From assembly GCA_013349695.1 (NCBI GenBank), contig DUZD01000206.1, positions 1 to 5,304 on the forward strand: 5,304 bases of DNA, written 5' to 3'. The position numbers were made by a program, and so were the translations under genes. How positions within the stretch are numbered: position 1 is the stretch's first letter; every line of letters begins with the position of its first letter. The notes beneath the pieces are model-generated. The model was not told the origin of the DNA, did not search any database, and worked only from the letters and a program-made list of their open reading frames with translations. Below, one piece after another: positions 1 to 5,189 of this stretch. Origin of the DNA: Rhodospirillaceae bacterium. Its GTDB lineage: Bacteria > Pseudomonadota > Alphaproteobacteria > Rhodospirillales > 2-02-FULL-58-16.

Positions 1-261
1 CCACATCACATAGTTCGCGAACTCCGTGAAATGGGAGATCGGGGTCGCGTTCTCGGGCGGGTCGGGCAGGAACGGCGGCACGGCAAGAAGAGCCAGGAAG
101 CAGAGGAACATGAGCGCGTGCACCCAGGCGACATGGTCGCGGTAGACAACGAAAAACGCCTCTACCTTCCGCGCAACCGACCCAAGACGCGAACCGGCCT
201 TGCCACCCTCCATGCCGTTGCGGGGGGAAGGGGGTATGTGAGTGCTATCGAGTCCTTGCAT
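1..261 (-). CDS. Membrane polyferredoxin-like 4Fe-4S protein, N-terminal part (cut by window edge)
   Basis: The 5' end of a gene running off the left edge; 87 codons are visible. The ATG at 261 is preceded by GGAGG (272-268) with a 6-base gap. A later in-frame ATG at 213 has no ribosome site, so 261 is preferred. The product begins with a basic, proline-containing cytoplasmic stretch (residues 1-45), then one clear membrane helix (about 46-65, WVHALMFLCFLALLAVPPF). A loop follows, with HFTEFANYVMW at the edge. In NapH/NosR-like and FtrD-like polyferredoxins as I recall them, a similar 'FA.YVMWGLWFPL' segment precedes the cysteine-rich 4Fe-4S part. No cysteine cluster is in view, so the iron-sulfur assignment is inference. 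The start lies inside the end of the upstream small membrane gene (17-base overlap), which implies translational coupling. With the Fur-like promoter upstream, a role in electron delivery for iron uptake is plausible but unproven. Confidence 0.55.
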   Translation of the reverse strand, partial: MQGLDSTHIPPSPRNGMEGGKAGSRLGSVARKVEAFFVVYRDHVAWVHALMFLCFLALLAVPPFLPDPPENATPISHFTEFANYVMW

Positions 262-526
262 TTTCCGCCTCCATGGCCGCGTAGACCCGCCGTTTCCGCG
301 GCCACAAGAGCAAGGCCGCCATGAGCGGGATGACCAGGACAAGCCGCGCGGCGACGCTTTCGGCGGTGGGGAACAGGCCGATCCACGTCACCCGCGGCAT
401 CCAGTCCAACGGCGTGATCGAAACCCAGCGCGCCTCTTGCGGTTCCAGAACGCCCATGATCAGAATGGCCCCGGCGATCAATCCGGAGGCGATAAGCGGC
501 GTCGCGCCGGGGAGAAATTTTTTCAT
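245..526 (-). CDS. Small two-helix inner-membrane protein (93 aa), unknown function
   Basis: The product has a basic start (MKKF), helix 1 at about residues 8-28 and a polar loop at 29-55 with EPQEARW and WIGLFPTAES. Helix 2 spans about 56-75 and is followed by PRKRR, so both ends should face the cytoplasm with the loop in the periplasm. The ATG at 526 is the first in-frame ATG after an upstream stop. It has only a weak purine-rich leader, so the start is moderately sure. The gene ends at a TAG that overlaps the start of the polyferredoxin-like gene and supplies that gene's GGAGG site within its own last codons. The loop segment IGLFPTxE resembles, from memory, a segment near the C-terminus of some FTR1-type iron permeases. 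That would fit an iron operon, but this protein lacks the permease core and could instead be an unrelated small subunit. Its composition and strong membrane pattern make it a real gene; its function is not known. Confidence 0.65.
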   Translation of the reverse strand: MKKFLPGATPLIASGLIAGAILIMGVLEPQEARWVSITPLDWMPRVTWIGLFPTAESVAARLVLVIPLMAALLLWPRKRRVYAAMEAENARTR

Positions 527-647
527 CGGGTTTTCTTGTTGTCCGCTTGCTTTGCTGTTTTCCAGGAGCCCGCCTACGCGAGGGGAGCGCCGGTTTCGAG
601 CAAGATGGCGACAAGAACATCATGATCACCACCACGAAAAGTACCAT

Positions 648-712
648 TTAGGAAAAGGACAGTTCGTTCATTTGATCGTTTCCTCTCCCGGATTCATCGT
701 TTGGGGTTCCAT
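648..712 (-). other. Overlapping mini-ORFs in the leader of the minus-strand operon
   Basis: Downstream of the Fur-like promoter the minus strand carries a chain of tiny reading frames. ATG at 712 gives MEPQTMNPGEETIK and stops in an ATGA overlap with ATG at 671. The second frame gives MNELSFS and ends in TAA, which abuts ATG at 647 (TAAATG). That third frame starts MVLFVVVIMMFLSPSC and then runs as a basic, low-quality shadow through the 93-aa gene. A purine-rich GGGAGAGG (689-682) precedes the second ATG by 10 bases. These could be leader peptides, the decayed start of a small membrane protein gene with one stop codon, or chance. The stop-start contacts are directly visible; any function is inference. 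Confidence 0.25.
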
Positions 713-758
713 CGACCGTTCCATTCACGGTGGCGATATCGAAACGGCACCCGAGCGA

Positions 759-788
759 ATGATTCTCAGAATCAATTTCATAAGTCAA
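759..788 (-). promoter_or_regulatory. Sigma70-like promoter for the leftward membrane/polyferredoxin operon
   Basis: On the minus strand TTGACT (788-783, five of six matches to TTGACA) lies 18 bases before AATCAT (764-759, four of six matches to TATAAT). Transcription would start near 752 and run left, leaving a leader of about 225 bases before the ATG at 526. A palindromic Fur-like site occupies the spacer and -10, the usual arrangement for repression. Confidence 0.45.
760..774. promoter_or_regulatory. Fur-box-like operator
   Basis: TGATTCTCAGAATCA is a perfect 7-1-7 palindrome. It matches 10 of the 14 arm positions of the Fur consensus TGATAAT-N-ATTATCA and has the common GATTCTCA element. 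It sits over the spacer and -10 of the leftward promoter. A Fur-type or Irr-like iron regulator is the natural reading; another palindrome-binding regulator cannot be excluded. Confidence 0.45.
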
Positions 789-806
789 TGGGAATATTGC
801 GCATTA

Positions 807-819
807 CGAGAATTTCTCA
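807..819. promoter_or_regulatory. Second Fur-like palindrome upstream of the -35
   Basis: Read on the minus strand this is TGAGAAATTCTCG, a 6-1-6 palindrome with one mismatch at the outer pair. It resembles the TGAGAA/TTCTCA halves found in many Fur sites. It lies about 19 bases upstream of the -35, where a second bound dimer could strengthen control. Confidence 0.3.
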
Positions 820-973
820 TGGCAATCCTCCCAGGGCCGCATCGCCCGTGCGGGCCGGACGCGGCGCTGGCCTGAAGATCGCTTTCCTCGGCCTGCTTCC
901 AGCCCGGCCGTCGATCCGCTTCCTTTCCAGCCTTTCGGCAGGCTCGATAGACCTACCGCGAAAGTCGTGTTTT

Positions 974-1090
974 GGTAAATATGGACAGTATATAGTTACA
1001 AAGTGTATGGTAAATAGGGATGGTGGTAAATAGTGATAGTATATAGTTACAAAGTGTGGTAAACAGGGACAGTATATAGTTACAAAATGT
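974..1090. repeat. AT-rich tandem repeat, about 33 bp unit, three full copies and one truncated copy
   Basis: Units begin with GGTAAA at 974, 1009, 1025 and 1058. The first (974-1008), third (1025-1057) and fourth (1058-1090) are full. They share a left part like GGTAAAYAGGGACAGTATAT and a right part AGTTACAAARTGT. The second (1009-1024) keeps only the left third. Units are 33-35 bp, about three helical turns, and far more AT-rich than the surroundings. Because 33 is a multiple of three, the minus strand reads as repeated HFVTIYCPCLP-like peptides, but that frame has no credible gene start. The GGGACAGTATA core recalls sequences near REP-associated (RAYT/Y1) transposase elements, from memory. 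Iteron-like protein binding is another possibility. Confidence 0.85.
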
Positions 1091-1275
1091 CTCCGGTTTT
1101 TCTTGGCCGCCCTGGTTTGCGGGGCCTCACGTTGCGCCCGAGAAGCACGGAAAGGGTGAGGAAGGTTTCCGAGAAGGGGCTTTGCCGGCGTTACGCGCCG
1201 CAAGCGAGCGCCTTGACGACCGTGTGGATGGAAACCAAATCCTCGGACTGGTGCGGTGACTACGCCCGCAATCTC

Positions 1276-1305
1276 GATTAGCGCATTTTCGAAAATACGC
1301 TAATC
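1276..1305. repeat. 30-bp near-perfect palindrome
   Basis: Outer arms GATTAGCG (1276-1283) and CGCTAATC (1298-1305) enclose the perfect 12-base palindrome ATTTTCGAAAAT (1285-1296). Only the pair 1284/1297 (C/A) is unmatched. There is no following T-run, so it does not look like an ordinary terminator. It ends 11 bases before the -35 of the next promoter, where an operator or activator site would sit. A remnant of a mobile-element end is the alternative. Confidence 0.7.
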
Positions 1306-1316
1306 CAAGGACCCCG

Positions 1317-1345
1317 TTGACGAAAAAAACGCCGGCAAGGATACT
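1317..1345 (+). promoter_or_regulatory. Sigma70-like promoter for the 177-aa unknown gene
   Basis: TTGACG (1317-1322), a 17-base spacer that begins with seven A residues, then GATACT (1340-1345, four of six matches to TATAAT). The start point would be near 1352, giving a short leader before ATG 1382. Confidence 0.45.
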
Positions 1346-1381
1346 GCGTTAGCGGTTGCGGCGGAAAGCGTTGGCGCCGCC

Positions 1382-1915
1382 ATGGCGGTTTCGCCGGCAA
1401 CCTCTTGCATAAGCTCCGACATGCCCCTGACAACTTATCGGAACATGACCTTCGGGCGGATTGTCGAGGCCTGGGCTCGGGAGCTCGCCGGCACTCCCGC
1501 CGAGATGGGGCGCGAGGAAATTCTCCATAGGTTGATCAAGGCTTTTTGGAACGGCGAGTTTGAACTCCGCGGCGAAACCTGTCTGACGATTGCCCCGCTA
1601 AGCGTCACGGCGGCGGATCGCCAGGCGATGGAAGAAAACAGCCCGCCGACAGGTTCTTCCCGGATCATAACCCGGCGGGGAATGATCCGGGTTTTGGAAC
1701 TTTTGGGTTTTCTGCCGCCGTTGGCGGAAAGCGGCGAGGATGGGGATGTGTTCTCTATTCTGGCGGCGCTGCCGCCAAGCGAGTACGGCGACCTGGCGCG
1801 GATCGCCTACCTCGAAGCCCTGACCATTTCCAAGGAAGATTTCGGGGCATGGTGCCAATCCCAAGGGCACGCCCCGCCGTCTTTCTGGTTTGCCGGCGGC
1901 GCCGACGCTCGCTAG
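1382..1915 (+). CDS. Conserved-looking protein of unknown function (up to 177 aa) with C-terminal FWF motif
   Basis: I do not recognise a named domain. The protein is soluble, with no signal peptide or membrane helix. A helical N-terminal region is visible (FGRIVEAWARELAG, then GREEILHRLIKAFWNGEFEL). A middle segment follows with TRRGMIRVLELLGFLPP. The C-terminal region contains ISKEDFGAWC (residues 149-158) and ends near PPSFWF (about 165-170). Proteins with this 'DFxxWC...P.FWF' ending are, from memory, recurrent hypothetical proteins in Rhodospirillales, sometimes in several copies. Possible starts are ATG 1382, 1421 and 1445, none with a good ribosome site. The first gives the longest frame, but the family-like sequence begins at 1445 (MTFGRIVEAW). 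It has its own promoter (1317-1345) and a likely terminator (1999-2031), so it seems to be a single-gene unit. The helical pattern could suit protein or nucleic-acid binding, but nothing in the sequence decides this. Confidence 0.75.
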   Translation: MAVSPATSCISSDMPLTTYRNMTFGRIVEAWARELAGTPAEMGREEILHRLIKAFWNGEFELRGETCLTIAPLSVTAADRQAMEENSPPTGSSRIITRRGMIRVLELLGFLPPLAESGEDGDVFSILAALPPSEYGDLARIAYLEALTISKEDFGAWCQSQGHAPPSFWFAGGADAR

Positions 1916-1998
1916 GCCGGGAGGCGACGCCCGCCTTCACCTTAATCCTGGGCCGCCGGCATCCCCTTACAAGCGGCGACGGGATAAGGGCGCCAAGC

Positions 1999-2031
1999 AA
2001 AACCCCGGCCATTGACGCCGCCGCGGTTTTT
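1999..2031 (+). terminator. Likely rho-independent terminator of the 177-aa gene
   Basis: Left arm AAAACCCCGGC (1999-2009) pairs with right arm GCCGCGGTTTT (2020-2030) except for one C/C mismatch. The 10-base loop is CATTGACGCC. The right arm runs into five T residues (2027-2031). It lies 84 bases after the stop at 1915 and before the next promoter, as expected. Confidence 0.5.
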
Positions 2032-2047
2032 GTTCATCGCTCCTTGG

Positions 2048-2076
2048 TTGACGCTCAAGGATGGGCGCAACATACT
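2048..2076 (+). promoter_or_regulatory. Sigma70-like promoter for the 48-codon ORF
   Basis: TTGACG (2048-2053), a 17-base spacer, then CATACT (2071-2076, four of six matches). The predicted start near 2083 leaves a leader of about 19 bases with GGAG at 2092-2095. The element closely resembles the promoter at 1317-1345 (TTGACG, N17, GATACT). Confidence 0.4.
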
Positions 2077-2101
2077 GGCCAGGGAATTTTCGGAGAAGAC
2101 C

Positions 2102-2248
2102 ATGAAAGGACGGCTAAAAATGTACATCCAGGGAATTGCCGGCCGGGATGTCGCCGATATTGTCCGAAAGCGCGATGCGTTTGCCATGGACGGCCCCTGT
2201 TTGGAAATGGATTCAGAGCATTTGCGGCCGGCTGACTCCGCGCCCTGA
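2102..2248 (+). CDS. Candidate small protein, 48 aa, unknown function
   Basis: ATG 2102 is preceded by GGAG (2092-2095) with a 6-base gap and by a promoter-like element, so expression signals are complete. The product starts MKGRLKMYIQGIAG, then has RDVADIVRKRDAFAMDG and ends in an acidic, proline-containing tail (LEMDSEHLRPADSAP). There is one cysteine at residue 33. It is hydrophilic, with no membrane helix or signal peptide, and could form one amphipathic helix at about residues 14-27. I recognise no family. The same frame is open upstream to a TTG at 2012, but that lies inside the terminator hairpin and is rejected as a start. It converges with the peptidase gene (38 bases between stops). 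The gene could be spurious; the coincidence of promoter, spacing and ribosome site is the main support. Confidence 0.5.
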   Translation: MKGRLKMYIQGIAGRDVADIVRKRDAFAMDGPCLEMDSEHLRPADSAP

Positions 2249-2286
2249 GCCCACCGCCGGCGTTGCCGCCGCCGCGCCCATAATGT

Positions 2287-3324
2287 TCACTCGCCGGGCG
2301 GCAGGGTGTCGAGGGCGGAGCGGAGGCTTGCCACCACTTCCGCCATGAAGGCAAAGTCCAGCGTTTCCATCCTGTCCAGCGCCGTGTGGTAAAAGGGGTT
2401 CCTGAAAAAAGCGGTGTCGGTGACCATCAGCGCCGGCAGGCCGGCGTCCCAAAACGGGGCGTGGTCGCTCAACCGCGTCGCCGGCAGAATCCAGCCGTTG
2501 AAAGGCACGAATAACGTCTCCACGGGCAGCCGCGGGTTGTCACCGAAACCTTTCGCCAGCGCCCGGCCCAGCCGGCGCGAACGGCGGTTGCCGACGATGC
2601 CGATGAAGTTGCCTTCCTTGGGATAGCCGATCCAGTGGAGGACCAGCGGATAGTCCTGCTCGGCGGCGGTGAAGCCCACCATCTCCAGGATGATAGCGCC
2701 TTTGACGCCGCCGCCGCCGCGCTTGAGTTGGCGAACGAAGACCCGGCTGCCCTGGAAACGGGTGTTGAAGGCCGGCGGTTCCTCCAAAGTGAAGGCGACA
2801 AGGCGCAAGGGGATCGGCGGCGGCGATTCGGCGACGCGGCGGCCAAGTTCGATGAGCACGGCAACGGCGCTGGCGTTGTCGTCGGCTCCGGGCGTCCCCG
2901 GAACCGTGTCGTAATGGGCGCCGACGAGATAGTACTTTTTGGCCATGCTGGCGCCGGGCAGCGCCGCGATCAGGTTGGCGACGCGCTGGCCGCGGTAGTC
3001 ATAGCCCTGTTCCGTGACCTCGAGCCCCGCATTCGCCAATTCGTCGCGGACATATTCGCGGGCTCTCGCCAGCTTGTCGGGGAGAAAGGAAGTGCGTTCG
3101 CCGATATCGACGGTCAACGCCGCCACGTGCCGCTTGAGGGCGTCTTCGAGTTGTTCGTTGCCTGTCATCGTCGAACCGGTCCCGCTCGTTGCCGGTATCG
3201 CCGGACGTTCGCCGCCGCCGGCCCGCTGACAAGGCCCGGCGGCGAGGACAAAGGCAAGGAGCAAATTGGCGAAGCGCAATTTCGTGGTGGTGGTGGAACG
3301 ATGGACGCCAGGGAAACGAAACAA
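2287..3324 (-). CDS. Exported M28-family zinc aminopeptidase-like protein (up to 345 aa)
   Basis: A metallopeptidase of the M28 (aminopeptidase Y/S) family, expected to use two zinc ions and to remove N-terminal amino acids or dipeptides in the periplasm. Numbered from the TTG at 3324, the ligands are H137 and D139 in AHYDT, D148 in PGADDNASA (bridging Asp), E181-E182 in TLEEPP (catalytic base and ligand), E214 in LEMVGF and H288 in LSDHAPF. NPFYHTALD (309-317) is the usual late M28 segment. At the fourth ligand many relatives have Asp (DMIGY); Glu here is an acceptable variant. Residues 16-31 form a hydrophobic export signal after basic residues. It contains AAGPC, but Pro before Cys is a poor lipobox. 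The start is uncertain: TTG 3324 and TTG 3279 (MRFANLLLAF) both keep the signal, and neither has a clear ribosome site. It begins 21 bases after moaA and is probably co-transcribed with it, although no pathway link is known. Confidence 0.9.
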   Translation of the reverse strand: MFRFPGVHRSTTTTKLRFANLLLAFVLAAGPCQRAGGGERPAIPATSGTGSTMTGNEQLEDALKRHVAALTVDIGERTSFLPDKLARAREYVRDELANAGLEVTEQGYDYRGQRVANLIAALPGASMAKKYYLVGAHYDTVPGTPGADDNASAVAVLIELGRRVAESPPPIPLRLVAFTLEEPPAFNTRFQGSRVFVRQLKRGGGGVKGAIILEMVGFTAAEQDYPLVLHWIGYPKEGNFIGIVGNRRSRRLGRALAKGFGDNPRLPVETLFVPFNGWILPATRLSDHAPFWDAGLPALMVTDTAFFRNPFYHTALDRMETLDFAFMAEVVASLRSALDTLPPGE

Positions 3325-3345
3325 TGGCGAGGATTGGTGATCTTG

Positions 3346-4335
3346 TCACCCCCCCGTCACGTTCATATGGCGGGCAACGGTGGGACGGTCGTTGCCGGGG
3401 TCGATGGTGAAATCGTGGCCTTTCGGCTTGCGGGCGATAGCCCTGTCGATGGCCGCCAAAAGCGGCCCGTCGCTTTCGCTCGTTCGCAACGGCTGCCGTA
3501 GGTCGGCGGAATCGTCCTTGCCCAGGCACATATAAAGAATGCCGGTGCAAGTCAGGCGCACGCGGTTGCAAGTGTCGCAGAAATGGCGGCTCAAAGGGGT
3601 GATGAAACCAAGCCTCTGTCCGGTTTCGGCGACGCGCACGTAACGCGAAGGCCCACCGGTGTTGTCGCTGATGTCGGAAAGAGTCCAGTTTCGCTCCAAC
3701 CGCCGGCGGATTTCGGTCACCGGCATGTATTGTTCGGTGCGATCGCCGCCGATGTCGCCCAAAGGCATGGTCTCGATGAAGGTAAGGTCGAAACCCTGGC
3801 GGCCGCACCAAGCCACCAAATCGTCGGCTTCGTCTTCATTGACGCCCTTGAGCGCCACCGTGTTGATCTTGACCTTGAGACCGGCGGTCTTGGCCGCCTC
3901 CAAACCGGCGAGAACCCTGTCGAGCTTGCCGCGGCGGGTGATGGCCAGGAATTTGGCTGCATCCAAAGTATCGAGCGAGACGTTGATGCGTCTAAGGCCG
4001 GACGCGAAAAGCCCCTGCGCCAATCGTTCCAACTGGCTGGCGTTGGTGGTCAGAACGATCTCGTCCAAGGCGCCGGAATCCAGGTGGCGGCCAAGCGAGC
4101 GGAACAGGCTGATAATGTTGCGCCGGACCAGGGGCTCGCCGCCGGTGAGGCGCAGCTTGCGAACGCCCCGGCTGACGAAAGCGCTGCATACACGGTCGAT
4201 CTCTTCCAGAGTCAAAACCTCGGCCTTGGGCAGGAAGGTCACTTGGTCGCCCATGCAGTAAGTGCAGCGAAAGTCGCAATGATCGGTGACCGAGACCCTG
4301 AGATAGGTGATCTTGCGCCCGAACGGATCGATCAT
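3346..4335 (-). CDS. moaA: GTP 3',8-cyclase MoaA (molybdenum cofactor biosynthesis)
   Basis: A radical-SAM enzyme that, with MoaC, turns GTP into cyclic pyranopterin monophosphate, the first step of molybdenum cofactor synthesis in the cytoplasm. From ATG 4335 the product is 329 aa, the same length as E. coli MoaA. It starts MIDPFGRKITYLRVSVTD as in the family. The SAM 4Fe-4S cluster cysteines are C20, C24 and C27 (CDFRCTYC). The SAM-binding TGGEPL is at residues 64-69. The second cluster uses C253, C256 and C270 (FCDTC and YMC). NRVRLT at 257-262 carries the conserved arginines, and the protein ends in the expected GG. AAGGG lies 6 bases before ATG 4335. In-frame ATGs at 4392 and 4413 would add a tail that is not conserved in the family, so 4335 is preferred. 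TDHC replaces the usual TDRC, a tolerated position. A weak TATATA at 4401-4396 could be its -10. No molybdenum-cofactor riboswitch was recognised upstream. Confidence 0.96.
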   Translation of the reverse strand: MIDPFGRKITYLRVSVTDHCDFRCTYCMGDQVTFLPKAEVLTLEEIDRVCSAFVSRGVRKLRLTGGEPLVRRNIISLFRSLGRHLDSGALDEIVLTTNASQLERLAQGLFASGLRRINVSLDTLDAAKFLAITRRGKLDRVLAGLEAAKTAGLKVKINTVALKGVNEDEADDLVAWCGRQGFDLTFIETMPLGDIGGDRTEQYMPVTEIRRRLERNWTLSDISDNTGGPSRYVRVAETGQRLGFITPLSRHFCDTCNRVRLTCTGILYMCLGKDDSADLRQPLRTSESDGPLLAAIDRAIARKPKGHDFTIDPGNDRPTVARHMNVTGG

Positions 4336-4545
4336 GGCCAGCCCTTGTTCATCCTTCGCCGTCGCACCCGGAACTCCGAGCGTTGCGTTCATCCGTATAT
4401 AACGCTCAAACATGATACCGGCGAATGGCGGAAATGTCGTCCCTAACTTTTGTGGGGGTAATTCACCTCCGGGGCCGGATTCCCCAGAGGTTGCGGCCAG
4501 CGGTTGCCGCCGTCCACAAAATGCGCCATAGCGTGCAATTTTAAG

Positions 4546-4574
4546 TAGAAGTTTGCGGGCAGATGGTCTATAGT
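4546..4574 (+). promoter_or_regulatory. Possible promoter of the TetR/COQ9-like gene
   Basis: TATAGT (4569-4574) matches TATAAT in five of six positions. The hexamer 17 bases upstream, TAGAAG (4546-4551), is a weak -35 (three of six). A start near 4581 would place GGGAGG (4588-4593) in the leader and exclude ATG 4563, supporting ATG 4608 as the true start. Confidence 0.3.
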
Positions 4575-4607
4575 GGTTTCGGAAAAAGGGAGGATTCCGA
4601 CTGCAAC

Positions 4608-5189
4608 ATGGCACCAAAAGAGATTAAAACCCTCATTTTCAACACCGCCCTCGATCTGGCCGAGGAGAACGGTTGGAAACGGGTGCGCCTGCGCCAGGTG
4701 GCGGAAAGACTGAACATCGCACTCGTCGACGTGAATAGTCATTTCCGCGACCTGGACGCCGTCGCCAATGTCTGGTTCGGCGGCGCCCTGGATGCCATGC
4801 TGGCGCCCACGGATGAAGATTTCGCCGACCTCGATACCCGTGAGCGGTTGCGAATTCTGTTGTTGCGCTGGTTCGACAGCCTCGCCGGCCACCGCCGGGT
4901 GACGAGGGAAATGCTGGACGTCAAGATGTATTTGGCGCATCCCCACCATTGGGTGCCGACGATCTTCAACCTGTCGCGGCTGATCCAATGGCTGCGTGAT
5001 GCCGCCGGTCTGGACGCCGGCGGCCGCCGCCGCCAGATCGAGGAAATTGGGTTGACCGCCCTTTTCCTGGCGACCCTGGCGGTCTGGTCCCGGGACGGGT
5101 CCCCGGATCAGGAAAGGACGCGGCGGTTCCTGGGTCGCCGTCTCGGCAGAGCCAACAGCGTCATGGGTTGCCTCTTCGGGCGTGGCTAG
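4608..5189 (+). CDS. TetR-fold protein with COQ9-like C-terminal domain (193 aa)
   Basis: The N-terminal 55 residues form a TetR-type helix-turn-helix: KTLIFNTALDLAEENGWKRVRLRQVAERLNI, then a recognition region ending HFRDLDAVANVWF. The rest resembles bacterial COQ9 proteins: RERLRILLLRWFDSLAGHRR (about 78-97), MYLAHPHHW (107-115), and the late helix IGLTALFLATLAVWSRDGSPDQERTRRFLGRRL (147-179). In COQ9-like proteins that helix carries the 'ATLxxW..D.S....T..FLDRR' pattern. COQ9 has a TetR fold and binds lipids and COQ7 in ubiquinone synthesis, so this could be an accessory protein or a true repressor. ATG 4608 was chosen because family similarity begins there. GGGAGG is 14 bases upstream, longer than ideal. 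An upstream ATG at 4563 adds 15 residues without family likeness. It is divergent from moaA, with 272 bases between starts; regulation of moaA is possible, but no clear shared operator was found. Confidence 0.85.
   Translation: MAPKEIKTLIFNTALDLAEENGWKRVRLRQVAERLNIALVDVNSHFRDLDAVANVWFGGALDAMLAPTDEDFADLDTRERLRILLLRWFDSLAGHRRVTREMLDVKMYLAHPHHWVPTIFNLSRLIQWLRDAAGLDAGGRRRQIEEIGLTALFLATLAVWSRDGSPDQERTRRFLGRRLGRANSVMGCLFGRG

Larger units (their letters stand above)
527..1275. other. Region of about 750 bp without a convincing protein gene
   Basis: No frame here has a credible start, ribosome site and protein-like composition together. The region holds the leader and Fur-like promoter of the leftward operon (up to about 820). 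Next is an undistinguished GC-rich stretch (820-960) with a small AGCCT/AGGCT inverted repeat around 930-945, then the AT-rich tandem repeat at 974-1090. A further unassigned stretch (1091-1275) follows. No tRNA or rRNA was recognised. Confidence 0.6.

Noticed and set aside
162..644. 161-codon minus-strand frame continuing past the hydrophobic mini-ORF
   Set aside because: Beyond about 45 codons it overlaps the 93-aa membrane gene in another frame and reads as histidine/arginine/glycine-rich shadow sequence.
974..1090. CRISPR array
   Set aside because: Units are directly adjacent and AT-rich, with no unique spacers between conserved repeats and no cas genes in view.
817..1203. Minus-strand frame with repeated HFVTIY peptides (128 codons)
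   Set aside because: The peptide repeat is the translation of the 33-bp DNA repeat; the flanks are arginine-rich shadow sequence with no start signals.
1276..1305. Palindrome as a rho-independent terminator
   Set aside because: No T-run on either strand and no gene ending nearby.
2012..2101. TTG start at 2012 for the small ORF (78 aa)
   Set aside because: The TTG lies in the loop region of the terminator hairpin and upstream of the predicted promoter; ATG 2102 has a proper ribosome site.
2635..4446. Long plus-strand open frames antisense to the peptidase and moaA (288 and 287 codons)
   Set aside because: They lie opposite clear M28 and MoaA genes, have low-complexity compositions and no ribosome sites; they are open only because of GC-rich codon use on the other strand.
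4336..4607. Molybdenum cofactor riboswitch upstream of moaA
   Set aside because: No extended set of conserved stems was recognised by eye; a covariance-model scan would settle it.
4336..4617. N-terminal extension of MoaA up to 4617 (423 aa)
   Set aside because: The added residues are not MoaA-like, cross the start of the divergent gene, and a good ribosome site with family-like N-terminus is at 4335.
4443..4988. Minus-strand 181-codon frame, including a 28-codon end MAHFVDGGNRWPQ...
   Set aside because: It is mostly antisense to the TetR/COQ9-like gene, and the final short part has no ribosome site or recognisable product.
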